A DNA stretch of 64,000 bases from Desulfovibrio desulfuricans DSM 642 (GCF_000420465.1 NZ_ATUZ01000016.1:186001-250000), one strand, 5' to 3'. Counted from the first letter of the stretch, positions 43,641-52,845 are shown. Made by a program: numbers and translations. Notes: generated by a model from the letters alone, not told the origin.

Positions 43641-43665
43641 AAAAAAGCCCCGAAAGGGGCTTTTT
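43641..43665. terminator. Bidirectional terminator between uvrC and the DUF3298-like gene
   Basis: AAAAAAGCCCC-GAAA-GGGGCTTTTT forms a stem with A/T tracts on both sides, so it can serve the plus-strand uvrC and the minus-strand gene that ends at 43696. Confidence 0.85.
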
Positions 43666-43695
43666 GCATATATGAGCGCGTTACGGCGAGGGGCG

Positions 43696-44688
43696 TTATT
43701 TGCCCCAGAGCAGCATCAGGGGATGCGCTGGCTGGAGTTCTTCAATGGGGATCTCCACCTTCTGCGCGCCAGCCATGCCAGGGGCCACCTGATAGGGCTG
43801 AAAGTTGATGCGTATGCCAGAGGGCGTCAGGGTCAGGCTGGCGAAGTTTTCCGGCACGGGATTAAGGCCTGTGCGCAGGTACTGCTCCTGACGCATGCCG
43901 CCCAGACGCTGGAAAAGCTCCCTGCGCGACCGTGCGGACATGATGGCAAGGGCCGCGTCCGGATCTTCAAAAATATCCACCAGCCCCAGGCGCTGGCCTG
44001 TCAGCAGGCTGTAGTTCAGGGTCATGATGTCCAGATTGCCCTGTGCGCCGCCCGTGTATGTCCAGACTTCAAAGGTGATGCTCAGCGCCTTGTCCGAAGG
44101 ATGGCTTAGAGAATAGGAACACCACAGTTCAGGAACCGGGCGGTTGCCATCCGGGTACAGACCGGGCGAATTGAAGGTTTCTTCAAAGGCGTTGGCAATG
44201 CCCGTGGCCCATTCGCGGATATTGGCGTCCACAGCGCGAATGCCCAGCGAGGGATAGCTGAGGTTGATATCCGGTTTGCCCTCCCGGTTGGTGCGCACGA
44301 TCTGGTGTTCAATGATGCCAAGGCGGCGCGAACCGGAAATAATGGCTGCCGCAGTCTTTTCGTCGGCTTTTTCCACAGCTTTCGGCGCGGGCGCGGCATC
44401 TGCCGCGGCAGGGGTGTCCGCTGCGGCAGAGGTGTCTTTGTCCGCATTGGCCGGGAGCTGAGGGGGCTGGCCTGCGCCCGCATTGGGGTCGGCAGCGGCC
44501 AGCGAAGTGGGAGGCGCGTCCGCGGAATCCTTGCGGGCCGGTATTATTTTAATGCCCTGGACTGGAGTTTCAGCTTTAAGTGATCCCGCTGCCTGCACTT
44601 CAGGCAGACGGGCAGCAAGGGCGGCCTGCGCGCATGCCAGCAGCGGCAAAAGCAGAAGCAGAAAAAAGACTAAGCGGGGCATATTCAT
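43696..44688 (-). CDS. Exported protein with DUF3298-like domain
   Basis: A 330-residue protein with a signal peptide (LVFFLLLLLPLLACAQAALA), an alanine/proline/aspartate-rich linker of about 80 residues, and a C-terminal domain from about 130. It contains INLSYPSLGIRAVDANI, SYSLSHPSDKALSITFEVWTYTGGAQGN, the pattern of DUF4163/DUF3298 domains found in RsiV and PdaC-like proteins. It ends INFQPYQVAPGMAGAQKVEIP, typical of DUF3298. The function is not known here; a cell-envelope role is inferred. The start is 44688, with an ATG two codons later as an alternative. A terminator lies downstream. Confidence 0.8.
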   Translation of the reverse strand: MNMPRLVFFLLLLLPLLACAQAALAARLPEVQAAGSLKAETPVQGIKIIPARKDSADAPPTSLAAADPNAGAGQPPQLPANADKDTSAAADTPAAADAAPAPKAVEKADEKTAAAIISGSRRLGIIEHQIVRTNREGKPDINLSYPSLGIRAVDANIREWATGIANAFEETFNSPGLYPDGNRPVPELWCSYSLSHPSDKALSITFEVWTYTGGAQGNLDIMTLNYSLLTGQRLGLVDIFEDPDAALAIMSARSRRELFQRLGGMRQEQYLRTGLNPVPENFASLTLTPSGIRINFQPYQVAPGMAGAQKVEIPIEELQPAHPLMLLWGK

Positions 44689-44785
44689 CCATTGTAGCGG
44701 TCAGAAAAGTCTGGCCGACGGGGTTTTGCGGCAAAGCCCGCATGTGCAGGCACAGGAACACATGCGGGCGGTAAATACAATAGCT

Positions 44786-46006
44786 TTAAACCTTGAATCC
44801 TTCACGCAGGCGCAGAAGGCCGCGCCAGTTTCTGAGCAGCAGCACTGCCGCCAGCACCAGATACACCTGCGCAAAGAAATAGTGCAGGCGTAAAGGATCG
44901 TGCGCAAGCCCCAGCAGGGCTTCAACCTGGGTGTCGTAGAGCGGCGAGAGCAGCTGGGCTGCAAACAGGATGAACAGCCACAGGGCCTCGCGTACATGCA
45001 GGCGCAGATCCACCAGCAGGGCCACGGCAAAAAGGGACTGCCCGGCGGTCAGTAGTATTTCCTGAAACTGGTGAGTGTCAAGGTTTATGGAAGGTGAAAG
45101 CGAGCCAGATGACGCGGCGTAGACACCAGGGATCATGCCCACAAGCAGGGTCCACTGGTTCAGCTTGGACGAAAGCAGGCTGCCCAGAGCCAGCGAAGCA
45201 TTGCCCCGTGCGGCAAACATGAGGGCAATGATGAATTCGGGCGACTCCGAGGCAAGAGGCGCAAGCCACTGCACCAGCAAAAATTCGTTGATGCCCAACA
45301 GTTTTCCGCTGGCAACCAGACTTTCACTGAAGGGTTCGGCATTGCACAAAATGACCAGCGCTGAAAAAAGGAAAATAAGAATAACGCTGCGCAGGCGCAC
45401 CTTTTTGGCAAAATGGGCCAGCAGGGCTGCGGGGCCCTCGGGTTCTTCCTCTTCCACGGGTCTGCGGGCGATAATGCAGATGTACCAGATATAGATGCCC
45501 AGCAGCACTACGCCGTCAACCCAGGTCAGCGAACCCTTGAGCGGAATAAACAGGGCGTAAATGGTCGCCAGGCCGAGAAAGAGCACGTCTGTGCGTTTGT
45601 CGTCCGGCAGGGAAACGCCCGAATGGAAACGTCTGGCAAAAACAAGCACAATGGACGACCAGCCCACGCCGATGAGCAGCCTGTTGGCCCCGGTCATGTT
45701 GGCAATGGCGTAGTGGGAGTATGCGCTCTCGGGGTGCTGGCCCGCCATCCAGGTAAAGTACATGTCCACAGCGTATTCGGGCAGCACTGCGATAAAGGCC
45801 ACAACAGCCACGGCTACAGCCTGCGGAATATCCATCTGGGCGACTTCGCACGCCCAGGTGAGCAGAAAGGACGCACCCAGAATGGCCATGCCCGAGAGCA
45901 GGGCCACCAGAAGCGGCGAAACGTCAGGGTGCAGAAAACGCAGCCCAATGCCTGGCAGGGTCATGCCCACGGCAATGATGTAGGGGCGCAGTGCGCGAAT
46001 GGTCAT
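44786..46006 (-). CDS. CaCA-superfamily cation exchanger
   Basis: A 406-residue membrane protein with about 11 helices and the two inverted sodium/calcium exchanger repeats: VAVVAFIAVLPEYAVDMYF (with a P-E motif) in the first half and WLAPLASESPEFIIALMF in the second, each carrying the glutamate that binds cations in the alpha repeats. A polar, glutamate-rich loop at about 195-205 (EEEEPEG) separates the halves. The ATG at 46006 follows AAGGAG. Directly upstream is a yybP-ykoY riboswitch, so the cation is likely Mn2+, not only Ca2+. Confidence 0.88.
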   Translation of the reverse strand: MTIRALRPYIIAVGMTLPGIGLRFLHPDVSPLLVALLSGMAILGASFLLTWACEVAQMDIPQAVAVAVVAFIAVLPEYAVDMYFTWMAGQHPESAYSHYAIANMTGANRLLIGVGWSSIVLVFARRFHSGVSLPDDKRTDVLFLGLATIYALFIPLKGSLTWVDGVVLLGIYIWYICIIARRPVEEEEPEGPAALLAHFAKKVRLRSVILIFLFSALVILCNAEPFSESLVASGKLLGINEFLLVQWLAPLASESPEFIIALMFAARGNASLALGSLLSSKLNQWTLLVGMIPGVYAASSGSLSPSINLDTHQFQEILLTAGQSLFAVALLVDLRLHVREALWLFILFAAQLLSPLYDTQVEALLGLAHDPLRLHYFFAQVYLVLAAVLLLRNWRGLLRLREGFKV

Positions 46007-46019
46007 GCTGTTCTCCTTA

Positions 46020-46152
46020 AAAAGAAAAAAGACCTTGGCGATGTAACGCCAAGGTCTCACTAATCGGCTATACCGACGGCGACACCAGGCCATGAGGCCA
46101 TGCTGTTGATGTCGCCAGGGTTTCGAGAACCCAGTTACTCCCCTTGAGCCGC
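46020..46152 (-). promoter_or_regulatory. yybP-ykoY (Mn2+) riboswitch with overlapping terminator
   Basis: On the minus strand the leader has AAGGGGAGTAA (46148-46138 region), then CTGGCGACATCAACAG, and near its 3' end TTAGTGAGACCTTGG. These are the conserved elements of the yybP-ykoY motif (5' GGGGAGUA, 3' GAGACC). The P1 stem (CAAGG/CCTTG) and the terminator share CCTTGG: AGACCTTGGCG and CGCCAAGGTCT (46057-46030) pair around a six-nt loop and are followed by TTTTTTCTTTTT. P1 pairing and terminator pairing exclude each other, consistent with Mn2+-induced antitermination upstream of the cation exchanger at 44786-46006. The aptamer identity rests on recognised sequence blocks, not on a covariance search. 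Confidence 0.85.
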
Positions 46153-46362
46153 TAAAATAGACGTTGTTCATCGTGCTGTCAACAACGTCGCCAGGCGTTC
46201 AGCGGCTTGCAGCGCCGCAAAATCGGGGGGCACAGGCTTTGCTGCCTGAACCCTGCGCCGCAATGTTGCAAGCGGGCAGGCGGCACTTGCCAGTATGGGT
46301 GCCTGCGGCTAAAGTGGCGGTGAATTATGTGCCGGTGTTACCGGTCAGCCTAGGAGCTTTTT

Positions 46363-47637
46363 GTGAATATTACTTGTCCGCGTTGCGGTTTCAGCCGCGA
46401 ATTGCCCGCCGATCGTCTGCCTTCCAAGGCAGTTATAGCCACATGTCCGCACTGTGCATGCCGATTCCGTCTGGTTCCCGGCGTTGGCGTCATGGATGTT
46501 TTGTCCGAGCCGGAACACCCCGTTGAAAATCCTGCGCACAGTGGTGATTCCGAAGCCGCCGCTGCGCGGCCTGAAAATTTGGGTGCGGAAGAGCATGGGC
46601 GGGGAGCCTGGCAGTCGGGCGATGATGATCCATTGCCCCCTGGGGCCATTGTTCCCGGTCATTCCGCGCAGAAACCCTCCCGTGCTGAAGACGAGCGGGG
46701 CGAGAGCCGTGAACCCGCGCAAAAGCCGCAGTCTGGCAGAAAATTTCCTCAGGCGGATACTGGGGAAGAAAGGCATATCGGTAATCTGTGGGGGCTGCTG
46801 GGCGGCAAAAATATTTTTGGCCAGCGTGTCGATAAGAGCAGTGAAAAACGCGCTGGCGACCGGGATGACGACAATCAGCAGAAACGCAACTCGCAGCGCG
46901 GGCTTTTTGGCCCGGCTGACGATGATGCTGATGACAGCCGTAATGCCAGCGCGGCCTATGCGCGTGAATCCTCGCGTTTTGAAAACGACCGCGAAGACAA
47001 TCAGGACGATGGGCAGCACGGCCCAGCCAATCCCTGGGAGGCCGCGCCTGAGCCGGATGGCTGGATACCCGCCTTTTATCACACCTGTATGCGGGTCATG
47101 TTTGGCGCGCACAACTTTTTTGCCCATATGCGGGCGGAATCCTCGCAGGTGCGGCCACTGGTGTTCTATCTGATAATCAGCGTCATTCAGGTTGTTATCG
47201 AAAGGGTGTGGTCGGGCATCTTTCTTTCCCTCATGGCGCCCAGCGCCGCTTCTGACCCCGAGCTGGAAAAAATGCTCATTCTGCTTTCGCCCCAGCTCAG
47301 CCTGCCCATGACCATCCTGATCAAAACAGGCGTTTCTGTCGTGCAGCTCTATGTGCTGACGGCGCTGATGCATTTTACCTATGGCTTCATAACGGGCAAA
47401 AAGCCCGAATTCTCGCTGGTGTTTCAGGTGGCGGCCTATGCGGCAGCACCCTCGCTGCTGTGCGTGGTGCCCTTGCTGGGCTCCATAGTGGGCTTCATCT
47501 GGATGATCGCCTGCGTCCTTGTGGGGTGCCGCACGGTTCTTAATCTTACGTGGCCGCAGACCTTCATGGGCTTTGCTCCTGTTGTGCTGCTGCTCGCGCC
47601 GCTGTTGTTGCAGGTGATGAAGGCTGCCCAATTCTGA
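46363..47637 (+). CDS. Zinc-ribbon and Yip1-like membrane protein
   Basis: A 424-residue protein. The N-terminus has a zinc ribbon, CPRCGF (residues 5-10) and CPHCACRF (28-35). A long polar, low-complexity linker (about 45-235) rich in aspartate, glutamine and arginine follows, then a C-terminal membrane domain with about five helices (about 255-424), including VRPLVFYLIISVIQVV and SLVFQVAAYAAAPSLL, similar to Yip1-type domains. The start is GTG at 46363, supported by TAGGAG upstream. Function unknown. It is the first gene of a three-gene plus-strand group with the small protein and lipoprotein that follow. Confidence 0.8.
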   Translation: MNITCPRCGFSRELPADRLPSKAVIATCPHCACRFRLVPGVGVMDVLSEPEHPVENPAHSGDSEAAAARPENLGAEEHGRGAWQSGDDDPLPPGAIVPGHSAQKPSRAEDERGESREPAQKPQSGRKFPQADTGEERHIGNLWGLLGGKNIFGQRVDKSSEKRAGDRDDDNQQKRNSQRGLFGPADDDADDSRNASAAYARESSRFENDREDNQDDGQHGPANPWEAAPEPDGWIPAFYHTCMRVMFGAHNFFAHMRAESSQVRPLVFYLIISVIQVVIERVWSGIFLSLMAPSAASDPELEKMLILLSPQLSLPMTILIKTGVSVVQLYVLTALMHFTYGFITGKKPEFSLVFQVAAYAAAPSLLCVVPLLGSIVGFIWMIACVLVGCRTVLNLTWPQTFMGFAPVVLLLAPLLLQVMKAAQF

Positions 47638-47645
47638 GGATTGCC

Positions 47646-47990
47646 ATGGCCCGCTTTTGGCGAAGAATTGCGCTATTCTGGCATGAATTTCGCAGTTGTC
47701 GTAAATATGGCGCAAGCATCAGGCCAGACACCATTCGCGCCAAGGCCGAAGACCTTGGGCATCTGGCGGAACTGGCCGGAAGAAGCATTGCGCTGACGGA
47801 AGCGGAATCGCTCCATCTGGTTCAGCTGGAGCGGGAAATGCGCAGCCTTGTGCAGATGACCCGCCAGACCTCGTTTTGCACCATCCCGGCAGAAAAACGC
47901 CGCGATCTGCACGACAGCCTGGCGCAAGCCAGGGAAAAGCTGCTCGATTCCATGCAAAACGCATGTCTGGCCTCGGAGAAAACGCAATGA
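47646..47990 (+). CDS. Small protein of unknown function
   Basis: A 114-residue basic, helical protein without membrane segments or metal motifs. The ATG at 47646 is 8 bp after the previous stop and has GAGG upstream; the open frame before it lies inside the upstream gene. The final codons overlap the next ATG in an ATGA junction. I recognise no family; it probably acts with its neighbours. Confidence 0.75.
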   Translation: MARFWRRIALFWHEFRSCRKYGASIRPDTIRAKAEDLGHLAELAGRSIALTEAESLHLVQLEREMRSLVQMTRQTSFCTIPAEKRRDLHDSLAQAREKLLDSMQNACLASEKTQ

Positions 47991-48769
47991 ACCATCTGTA
48001 TATCCGGTTTTGTGGCTTGGGCGGCGCGGGGTCGCGCCAGCGCGGGCCTCTTGCGCTGGCGCTAGTCACAGCTACAATTCTGGCAACGCTTTTGTTTACA
48101 CTCCTCGGCGGCTGCTCTTCGCCGCCAGACGACAGCCACAGGTCTGTGAGCGTCACTGGCGATTTCGGCACGCCTTTTCAGTTTCAGATAAACAACTTTG
48201 TGCGCCGTCAGCCTCCTGCCATTTACGTGGCGCCGCAGATGGTTTTGGGGCGGCGACCCCGCGCCCTGTTCGTACCCTTGCGTGCCACGCAGCAGATAGC
48301 CAATGCCGTGAGCTTCAGCGAGATGCTTTCGCGGCAGGTCTGGCAGGTCTGGCTTTCGCTCAATGCCTTTCAGGCCCTTGAGTATGCGCCGCAGGGCGCG
48401 CCGTACGAACCCTCCCGCGCCATAGCCCTGGCCCGCCAGCGCGGCGCGGAAATGGTGGTCGGGGGGTACATCAATCACTACATGGACGGCGGCAGCACTG
48501 GCTCCAGTTCGCTTTCGCTGGCTATGGAGGTGTATGACGCGCGTTCCGGCACCTTGCTCTGGTCCATGGCGCAGGGCGGGCTGATGGAAGCCCGGCAGGT
48601 GCATGATTTTTATCTTTTCTCCATCAGGGAGCGCAATCCCGGCGACCCCTCGGGCTTTATCGCCCGCTCGCTGGCATGGGATATGGGCCGCGAAGTTCTG
48701 GCCTGGGTTGACCCTTCGTCCAAGGAAAAGTCGTTCTGGGATACGGTGTTTGGCACAAAGGCTTTTTAG
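47987..48769 (+). CDS. Putative outer-membrane lipoprotein
   Basis: A 260-residue protein with an N-terminal hydrophobic segment (LALALVTATILATLLFTLL) and a lipobox LGGCSS, so it is likely a lipoprotein anchored through the cysteine. The body has a mix of strand-like blocks (AIYVAPQMVLGRRPRALFVPL, GAEMVVGGYINHYMDGG) that resemble GNA1162-like lipoproteins (family DUF799) in length and position, but I could not confirm this. The ATG overlaps the preceding gene by ATGA. It closes a three-gene group. Confidence 0.8.
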   Translation: MNHLYIRFCGLGGAGSRQRGPLALALVTATILATLLFTLLGGCSSPPDDSHRSVSVTGDFGTPFQFQINNFVRRQPPAIYVAPQMVLGRRPRALFVPLRATQQIANAVSFSEMLSRQVWQVWLSLNAFQALEYAPQGAPYEPSRAIALARQRGAEMVVGGYINHYMDGGSTGSSSLSLAMEVYDARSGTLLWSMAQGGLMEARQVHDFYLFSIRERNPGDPSGFIARSLAWDMGREVLAWVDPSSKEKSFWDTVFGTKAF

Positions 48770-49232
48770 GAGTATCAATCCGTTGCCGTCCCTCATATGA
48801 CGCAGGGATTGTACCTTTTTGAACTTTTGCGGAGTGGGTAACGGTAGTTCCAGGCCCTCTTTGTGATTTAGTTCCCTGTGCCAAGGCGAATACTGCAAAA
48901 AAATTGGGCAGATAAGGTCTGAGGCACTGCGTTGCCATTCTGTGTTTCCGTCTTTTCGGCGAGGCTGTGTTGTCGCCGCCGATATGCTACAGCCCGCCAT
49001 GCGGGCTTTGCCGTCAAGCTGGAGCGGGGCAGTGATGTCCCGCTCCTAACTTTTTGAGTCGTAAGGAAAAAGCTCTGTTTGACGAAGCTATTGTCACAGG
49101 GTAAGTAATAAGAAATACTAGGGCTGTTCACTCCGTCACAAGCAGCTTGCGCGTTGCGTCACCGCGGCCGCGTCTGTCTTGGCTTCGGCCTTTTGCCAGC
49201 AAAAGGCCGCGTAGGTATGCGGGAACAGTTCC
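48770..49232 (+). other. Non-coding gap with one terminator-like hairpin
   Basis: About 460 bp with no credible gene. A hairpin GGAGCGGG...CCCGCTCC (49021-49046) is followed by TAACTTTTT and could terminate transcription from the lipoprotein gene, although it lies 250 bp downstream of it. A short GCCCGC/GCGGGC stem is found at about 48991-49006. Just before the next gene, AAGGCCGCGTAGGTATGCGGGAAC holds only weak ribosome-site options. Confidence 0.45.
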
Positions 49233-52200
49233 TTGCCGATCATTCCCCCAATGGATTTGGCTGAATGGGAAGCGGCAGAAAGGAGATCCGCCGTGTGCGC
49301 GAAGATGCAAGGTCTTTATTTTGACAAGCAGGACAGGGACATCCTGGCTCTGGTCAACCGTATTCTGGAATCCGACGGCAAACAGTCGGACACATTTCTT
49401 TTTGATCCCAGCCTGCACCCGCACGGCATCAAGGAACTGGTGGCCTCGCCTGTTTCGCGCATGGCGTATGCCGTCATAAACCTGCTGCGCAACCTTCAGA
49501 CAGGCCGCACACAGGCTCGGGACCGTCTGCTTGCCCTCAAGACCCTGTATGATGAAGTGCTCAACAGCGCCCATTCGGCCCTGCGGCGCAACACCGCGCG
49601 CGCCCTCATGCAGATCATGAAGAGCATGGTGCGTGCCCACGGCAACCAGCTTGAGCAGCTCAAGCTGGCTCACGATTTTCGCCGCACCGTGCAGGGAACG
49701 CCGCGCGTGGTGCGCCGTATGCTTGCGCGCTATCATCTGCCTGAAATGCCCGAAAGCTGGAATCAGCTTGCCTTTGACGACCATGTGTATGATGCCAACA
49801 CCAAGGGGCGCAAAACACCCACCCATCTGATCATGGACGCATGGATCAAGGGTATGCGTTCCCTTACTGTTGCCTATGAATACTGGGTGCAGCCCGAGGC
49901 CGCGCGCGAAATCCTGCGCGCAGCGGAAATCACCGGCATCGGCGTGCGTATCGGTCTGGAATTTCATCTGCCTTTTTACGGGCGCTTCATTAGTCTGTTC
50001 TGGATTCCTCGTGGCTTCAGCTCCAACGAGGATTTTCTGGAGTTTTTGCACAGCCCCAAGGTTGCCGAGCTCATGAAGAGGGGCCGCGAGGTGCTGCGTT
50101 GGCGTCGTGAACGCGTGCTTGAAAGCCTTGCGCTCTGGAACGAAATCCAGCGTCCGCAGCTTGAAGCCCAGTGGGGAGTCCCTGTGCCGGAACTGACCGG
50201 CGAGGGCTTTTCGCGGCATGTGGGCCGGGGGCAGGCCTCTGGCCTGCACCTTGCCGAGGCGCTGCATGCGCATGTGCAGCCCTCGCTACGTGAACGCGCA
50301 GCCCTGTTGCTTGAGAGCGATAGCGAAGAGGCCAGGGCCGAGCTGGTTTTTCTGGACAGCCTGAGCGCTGAATACATTGCCGACCACTGGCTTTCGCCCC
50401 AGGAACACCCGGAAATGCCCGACCTCAACAAGCCCTGCGCGCACGGCGACCTGCCGCCGCTCATGCAGCTCTCTGTGGGCGACATTACCCGAGAGCTTTC
50501 TGAACTGAACCCCGGCTACCGCCTTGTGCTGAGCACCAAGGGGCTGAGCGTGGAAGACGTGGCGGAGCTTTTGTGGGACAGCCGGGGCAGCATCAGCCAT
50601 CTGGAAATTTTCAACATGCGCGGCTGGATGGAAGGCAAGCACTCCTGCCTCAAGGCCATCAGCGAGTTGCAGCAGGCCCTCAATGAAGGGCTTGGCCCGC
50701 GTGTGAAGCAGATGATCCGCACGATGGTGCGCCGCATGAGCACCCAGGATGAGGAGCGCGCGGCGAAGTTCCGCCATATTCTGCACAACGTGCCGAAATT
50801 GTGGGAGCACTATCGCAACAAGCCCCTTGGTTCACGCCTTGGCACAAGCTCGGTGAGCCGCGATTCCTACGGCATGGGTTTTGTGCTGCGCGAAACCCTG
50901 CCCGCACGCAGCCGCAAATTTTACGCAAGGGATCAAAAACAGCCGGATATTCCCGTTTGTTCGCCGGTTGAAGAATGCGTGCGTTACAGCAAACCCCGCA
51001 ATCCTTCGCCCTGGCAAAAGGCCTTGCGCCTGCTACGCCATCTGCCCGGCTGCCGCCATCTGGGTATGGAACGCCAGTCTGTCTGGAAGACCGCCAGCGT
51101 GGACTTTCGCATCTGCACCAAGGGCAACGTGCTCAATCTTGGCGGCTTGAGCCTTGCCTGCGGCAACGGCCTGCTGGGCAAAACCTGCGAAAAGGGCAGC
51201 AGCGAACCTCTGGGGCCAGCCTATTTTAACAGTTTTGTGAGCAACTGCCTCAAGGTGCTCATGGGCTTCTGCCCGGCGTTTTTCTCCTTTATGTACACGC
51301 AGAACTGGTGGTTCCTCGCCTGGTGCGGCACCTTTATCTGGTTTGGCATTACGGGATTCCGCAACGTGGTGCAGATGGTCATGGCTGCCAAGGGGGCAAC
51401 GCGTTCCACGCTCATTCACTGGAAAGATCAGGTCAACGTGAGCCGCTTGTGCGATTCGCTCATGTTCACGGGCTTTTCGGTGCTGCTGCTCGAAATGCTG
51501 GTGCGTGTGCTGCTGCTCGACAAAACCCTCGGCATTACTGCGGCCCAAGACCCCTGGGTGGTGTTTGGCGTGCTCAGCCTTGTTAACGGCATTTATTTGT
51601 GTGCGCACAATGTGTTTCGCGGTTTTCCCAAAGAAGCGTCCATCGGCAATCTGTTCCGCAGCCTTCTGGCCATCCCGGTGTCGTCGCTGTACAACTGGGT
51701 GCTGTATCAGATGGCCTTTCTGCTGGGGGTGGATAACCCGGCCATGTATCTTGTGCCGAGCGCTGCGGTTATTTCCAAGATGGCCTCGGATTCGGTTGCC
51801 GCTCTCATTGAAGGGTATGCCGACAGCCAGGTGAACCTGCGCATGCGCAGATGGGATTATCGCAGCAAACTTGCCAATGTTTTTGACTGCTACACGCGCC
51901 TGGAATTGCTGTTTCCTGACGAAGACGCTCTTATCAAACTGGCAAAATCCGGCGGCTTGCAGGGCAGCGGCGGGGTGATGGGCAAGGAGCTTGAACGGGC
52001 TTTCATCATTAACGCCCTTGACCTCATGTATATATGGTTCTATCAGCCCCGCGCGCAGGATGCCTTCCGGCAGATTGCCAGGGCCATGCCCGAGGCTGAC
52101 CGCAACGTGCTTGCGCGGGCGCAGCTTGTGCTGACGCGTGAGCGAGAGGTCAGCCAGATGCTGGTGGACGGACTGCTTGGACGTAATTTTTCCCGGCCAC

Positions 52201-52292
52201 TGGCTTTTTACCTTGATAAGCGTAAAGAATATCTGAGGCGGTTAAGCCGTCTGTGCCGTCCCGGAAAGATGCGGGAACCGGGAACATTCTGA
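49233..52292 (+). CDS. Large membrane protein of unknown function (1019 residues)
   Basis: An intact 1019-codon frame with a codon pattern like its neighbours. The start is uncertain: a TTG at 49233 has GGGAAC upstream, and an ATG at 49251 has none. Residues 1-660 are soluble; a segment THLIMDAWIKGMRSLTVAYEYW followed by ITGIGVRIGLEFHLPFYGRF looks like two strand-helix units of a TIM- or PHP-type barrel, but no complete metal site was found. Four to five hydrophobic helices lie at about 670-690, 692-712, 740-765, 775-795 and 811-832, in the C-terminal half. About 185 soluble residues follow. I know no family for it. Confidence 0.8.
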   Translation: MPIIPPMDLAEWEAAERRSAVCAKMQGLYFDKQDRDILALVNRILESDGKQSDTFLFDPSLHPHGIKELVASPVSRMAYAVINLLRNLQTGRTQARDRLLALKTLYDEVLNSAHSALRRNTARALMQIMKSMVRAHGNQLEQLKLAHDFRRTVQGTPRVVRRMLARYHLPEMPESWNQLAFDDHVYDANTKGRKTPTHLIMDAWIKGMRSLTVAYEYWVQPEAAREILRAAEITGIGVRIGLEFHLPFYGRFISLFWIPRGFSSNEDFLEFLHSPKVAELMKRGREVLRWRRERVLESLALWNEIQRPQLEAQWGVPVPELTGEGFSRHVGRGQASGLHLAEALHAHVQPSLRERAALLLESDSEEARAELVFLDSLSAEYIADHWLSPQEHPEMPDLNKPCAHGDLPPLMQLSVGDITRELSELNPGYRLVLSTKGLSVEDVAELLWDSRGSISHLEIFNMRGWMEGKHSCLKAISELQQALNEGLGPRVKQMIRTMVRRMSTQDEERAAKFRHILHNVPKLWEHYRNKPLGSRLGTSSVSRDSYGMGFVLRETLPARSRKFYARDQKQPDIPVCSPVEECVRYSKPRNPSPWQKALRLLRHLPGCRHLGMERQSVWKTASVDFRICTKGNVLNLGGLSLACGNGLLGKTCEKGSSEPLGPAYFNSFVSNCLKVLMGFCPAFFSFMYTQNWWFLAWCGTFIWFGITGFRNVVQMVMAAKGATRSTLIHWKDQVNVSRLCDSLMFTGFSVLLLEMLVRVLLLDKTLGITAAQDPWVVFGVLSLVNGIYLCAHNVFRGFPKEASIGNLFRSLLAIPVSSLYNWVLYQMAFLLGVDNPAMYLVPSAAVISKMASDSVAALIEGYADSQVNLRMRRWDYRSKLANVFDCYTRLELLFPDEDALIKLAKSGGLQGSGGVMGKELERAFIINALDLMYIWFYQPRAQDAFRQIARAMPEADRNVLARAQLVLTREREVSQMLVDGLLGRNFSRPLAFYLDKRKEYLRRLSRLCRPGKMREPGTF

Positions 52293-52501
52293 CGCCATTG
52301 CGGTTGCAGTTGGCGCCAGGAAGCCAGATATAGACCAAACGGCAGCAAGAGAACAGCTGATGCCTGCTGCGCAGGCATCAGCTGAATAATCATACGGCGG
52401 GCGCGGGCATTTGCCTTTGCGTCGGGCACAGGGCGCTCCTGCCTGACAGGCAGCGCCAGTACACACCGGAAGTATGGGAACGACGCGGTTCCCGTCTTCA
52501 A

Positions 52502-52538
52502 ACCACCGTTGCAGGTTCGCCTGCTTCGGTGGTTTTTT
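52502..52538 (+). terminator. Terminator after the 1019-residue protein
   Basis: ACCACCG (52502-52508) and CGGTGGT (52527-52533) pair, with an inner GCAGG/CCTGC stem and a CGAA-like loop region, followed by TTTTTGTTG. It lies 210 bp after the stop. Confidence 0.65.
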
Positions 52539-52638
52539 GTTGTTGTGGAAAAGTACAATGCAAAACGGTTAGTCATCTGTTTTTTCACGGTTTTATTTTA
52601 AGCGGGTGCATTGTGTGGTCAATCAATCAATGGTGTGC

Positions 52639-52682
52639 TTGTGCAAAAAATAATTTTACACTCTAGTTGATTGTGCAAAAAA
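52639..52682 (+). promoter_or_regulatory. Direct repeat upstream of adh, candidate operator
   Basis: TTGTGCAAAAAA occurs at 52639-52650 and again at 52671-52682, 32 bp apart (three DNA turns), in an AT-rich region of about 230 bp. A possible promoter lies downstream (TTGCAT near 52741, then TATATT about 15 bases on, shorter than ideal). The repeat half resembles the TTGTG halves of Rex or CRP-like sites but lacks their palindromic partner. The regulator is not identified. Confidence 0.45.
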
Positions 52683-52845
52683 GAACTTTTGAATGTGAAA
52701 CTAAAAGGAAAAAAAGAACTAACTAAATGCTTTGTTATGCTTGCATTGGTTTTTTATATGGTATATTTTTTCCCACAGGAGTCTTTCATACTTACGACAG
52801 AGCATTTCACACTAATATCGTTCTGTATAACAAAAGGAGTTACGA

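Noticed and set aside
52631-52645. Sigma-54-like TGG...GC pattern upstream of adh
   Set aside because: The GG to GC spacing is 9, not 10, and the -24 and -12 contexts are poor.
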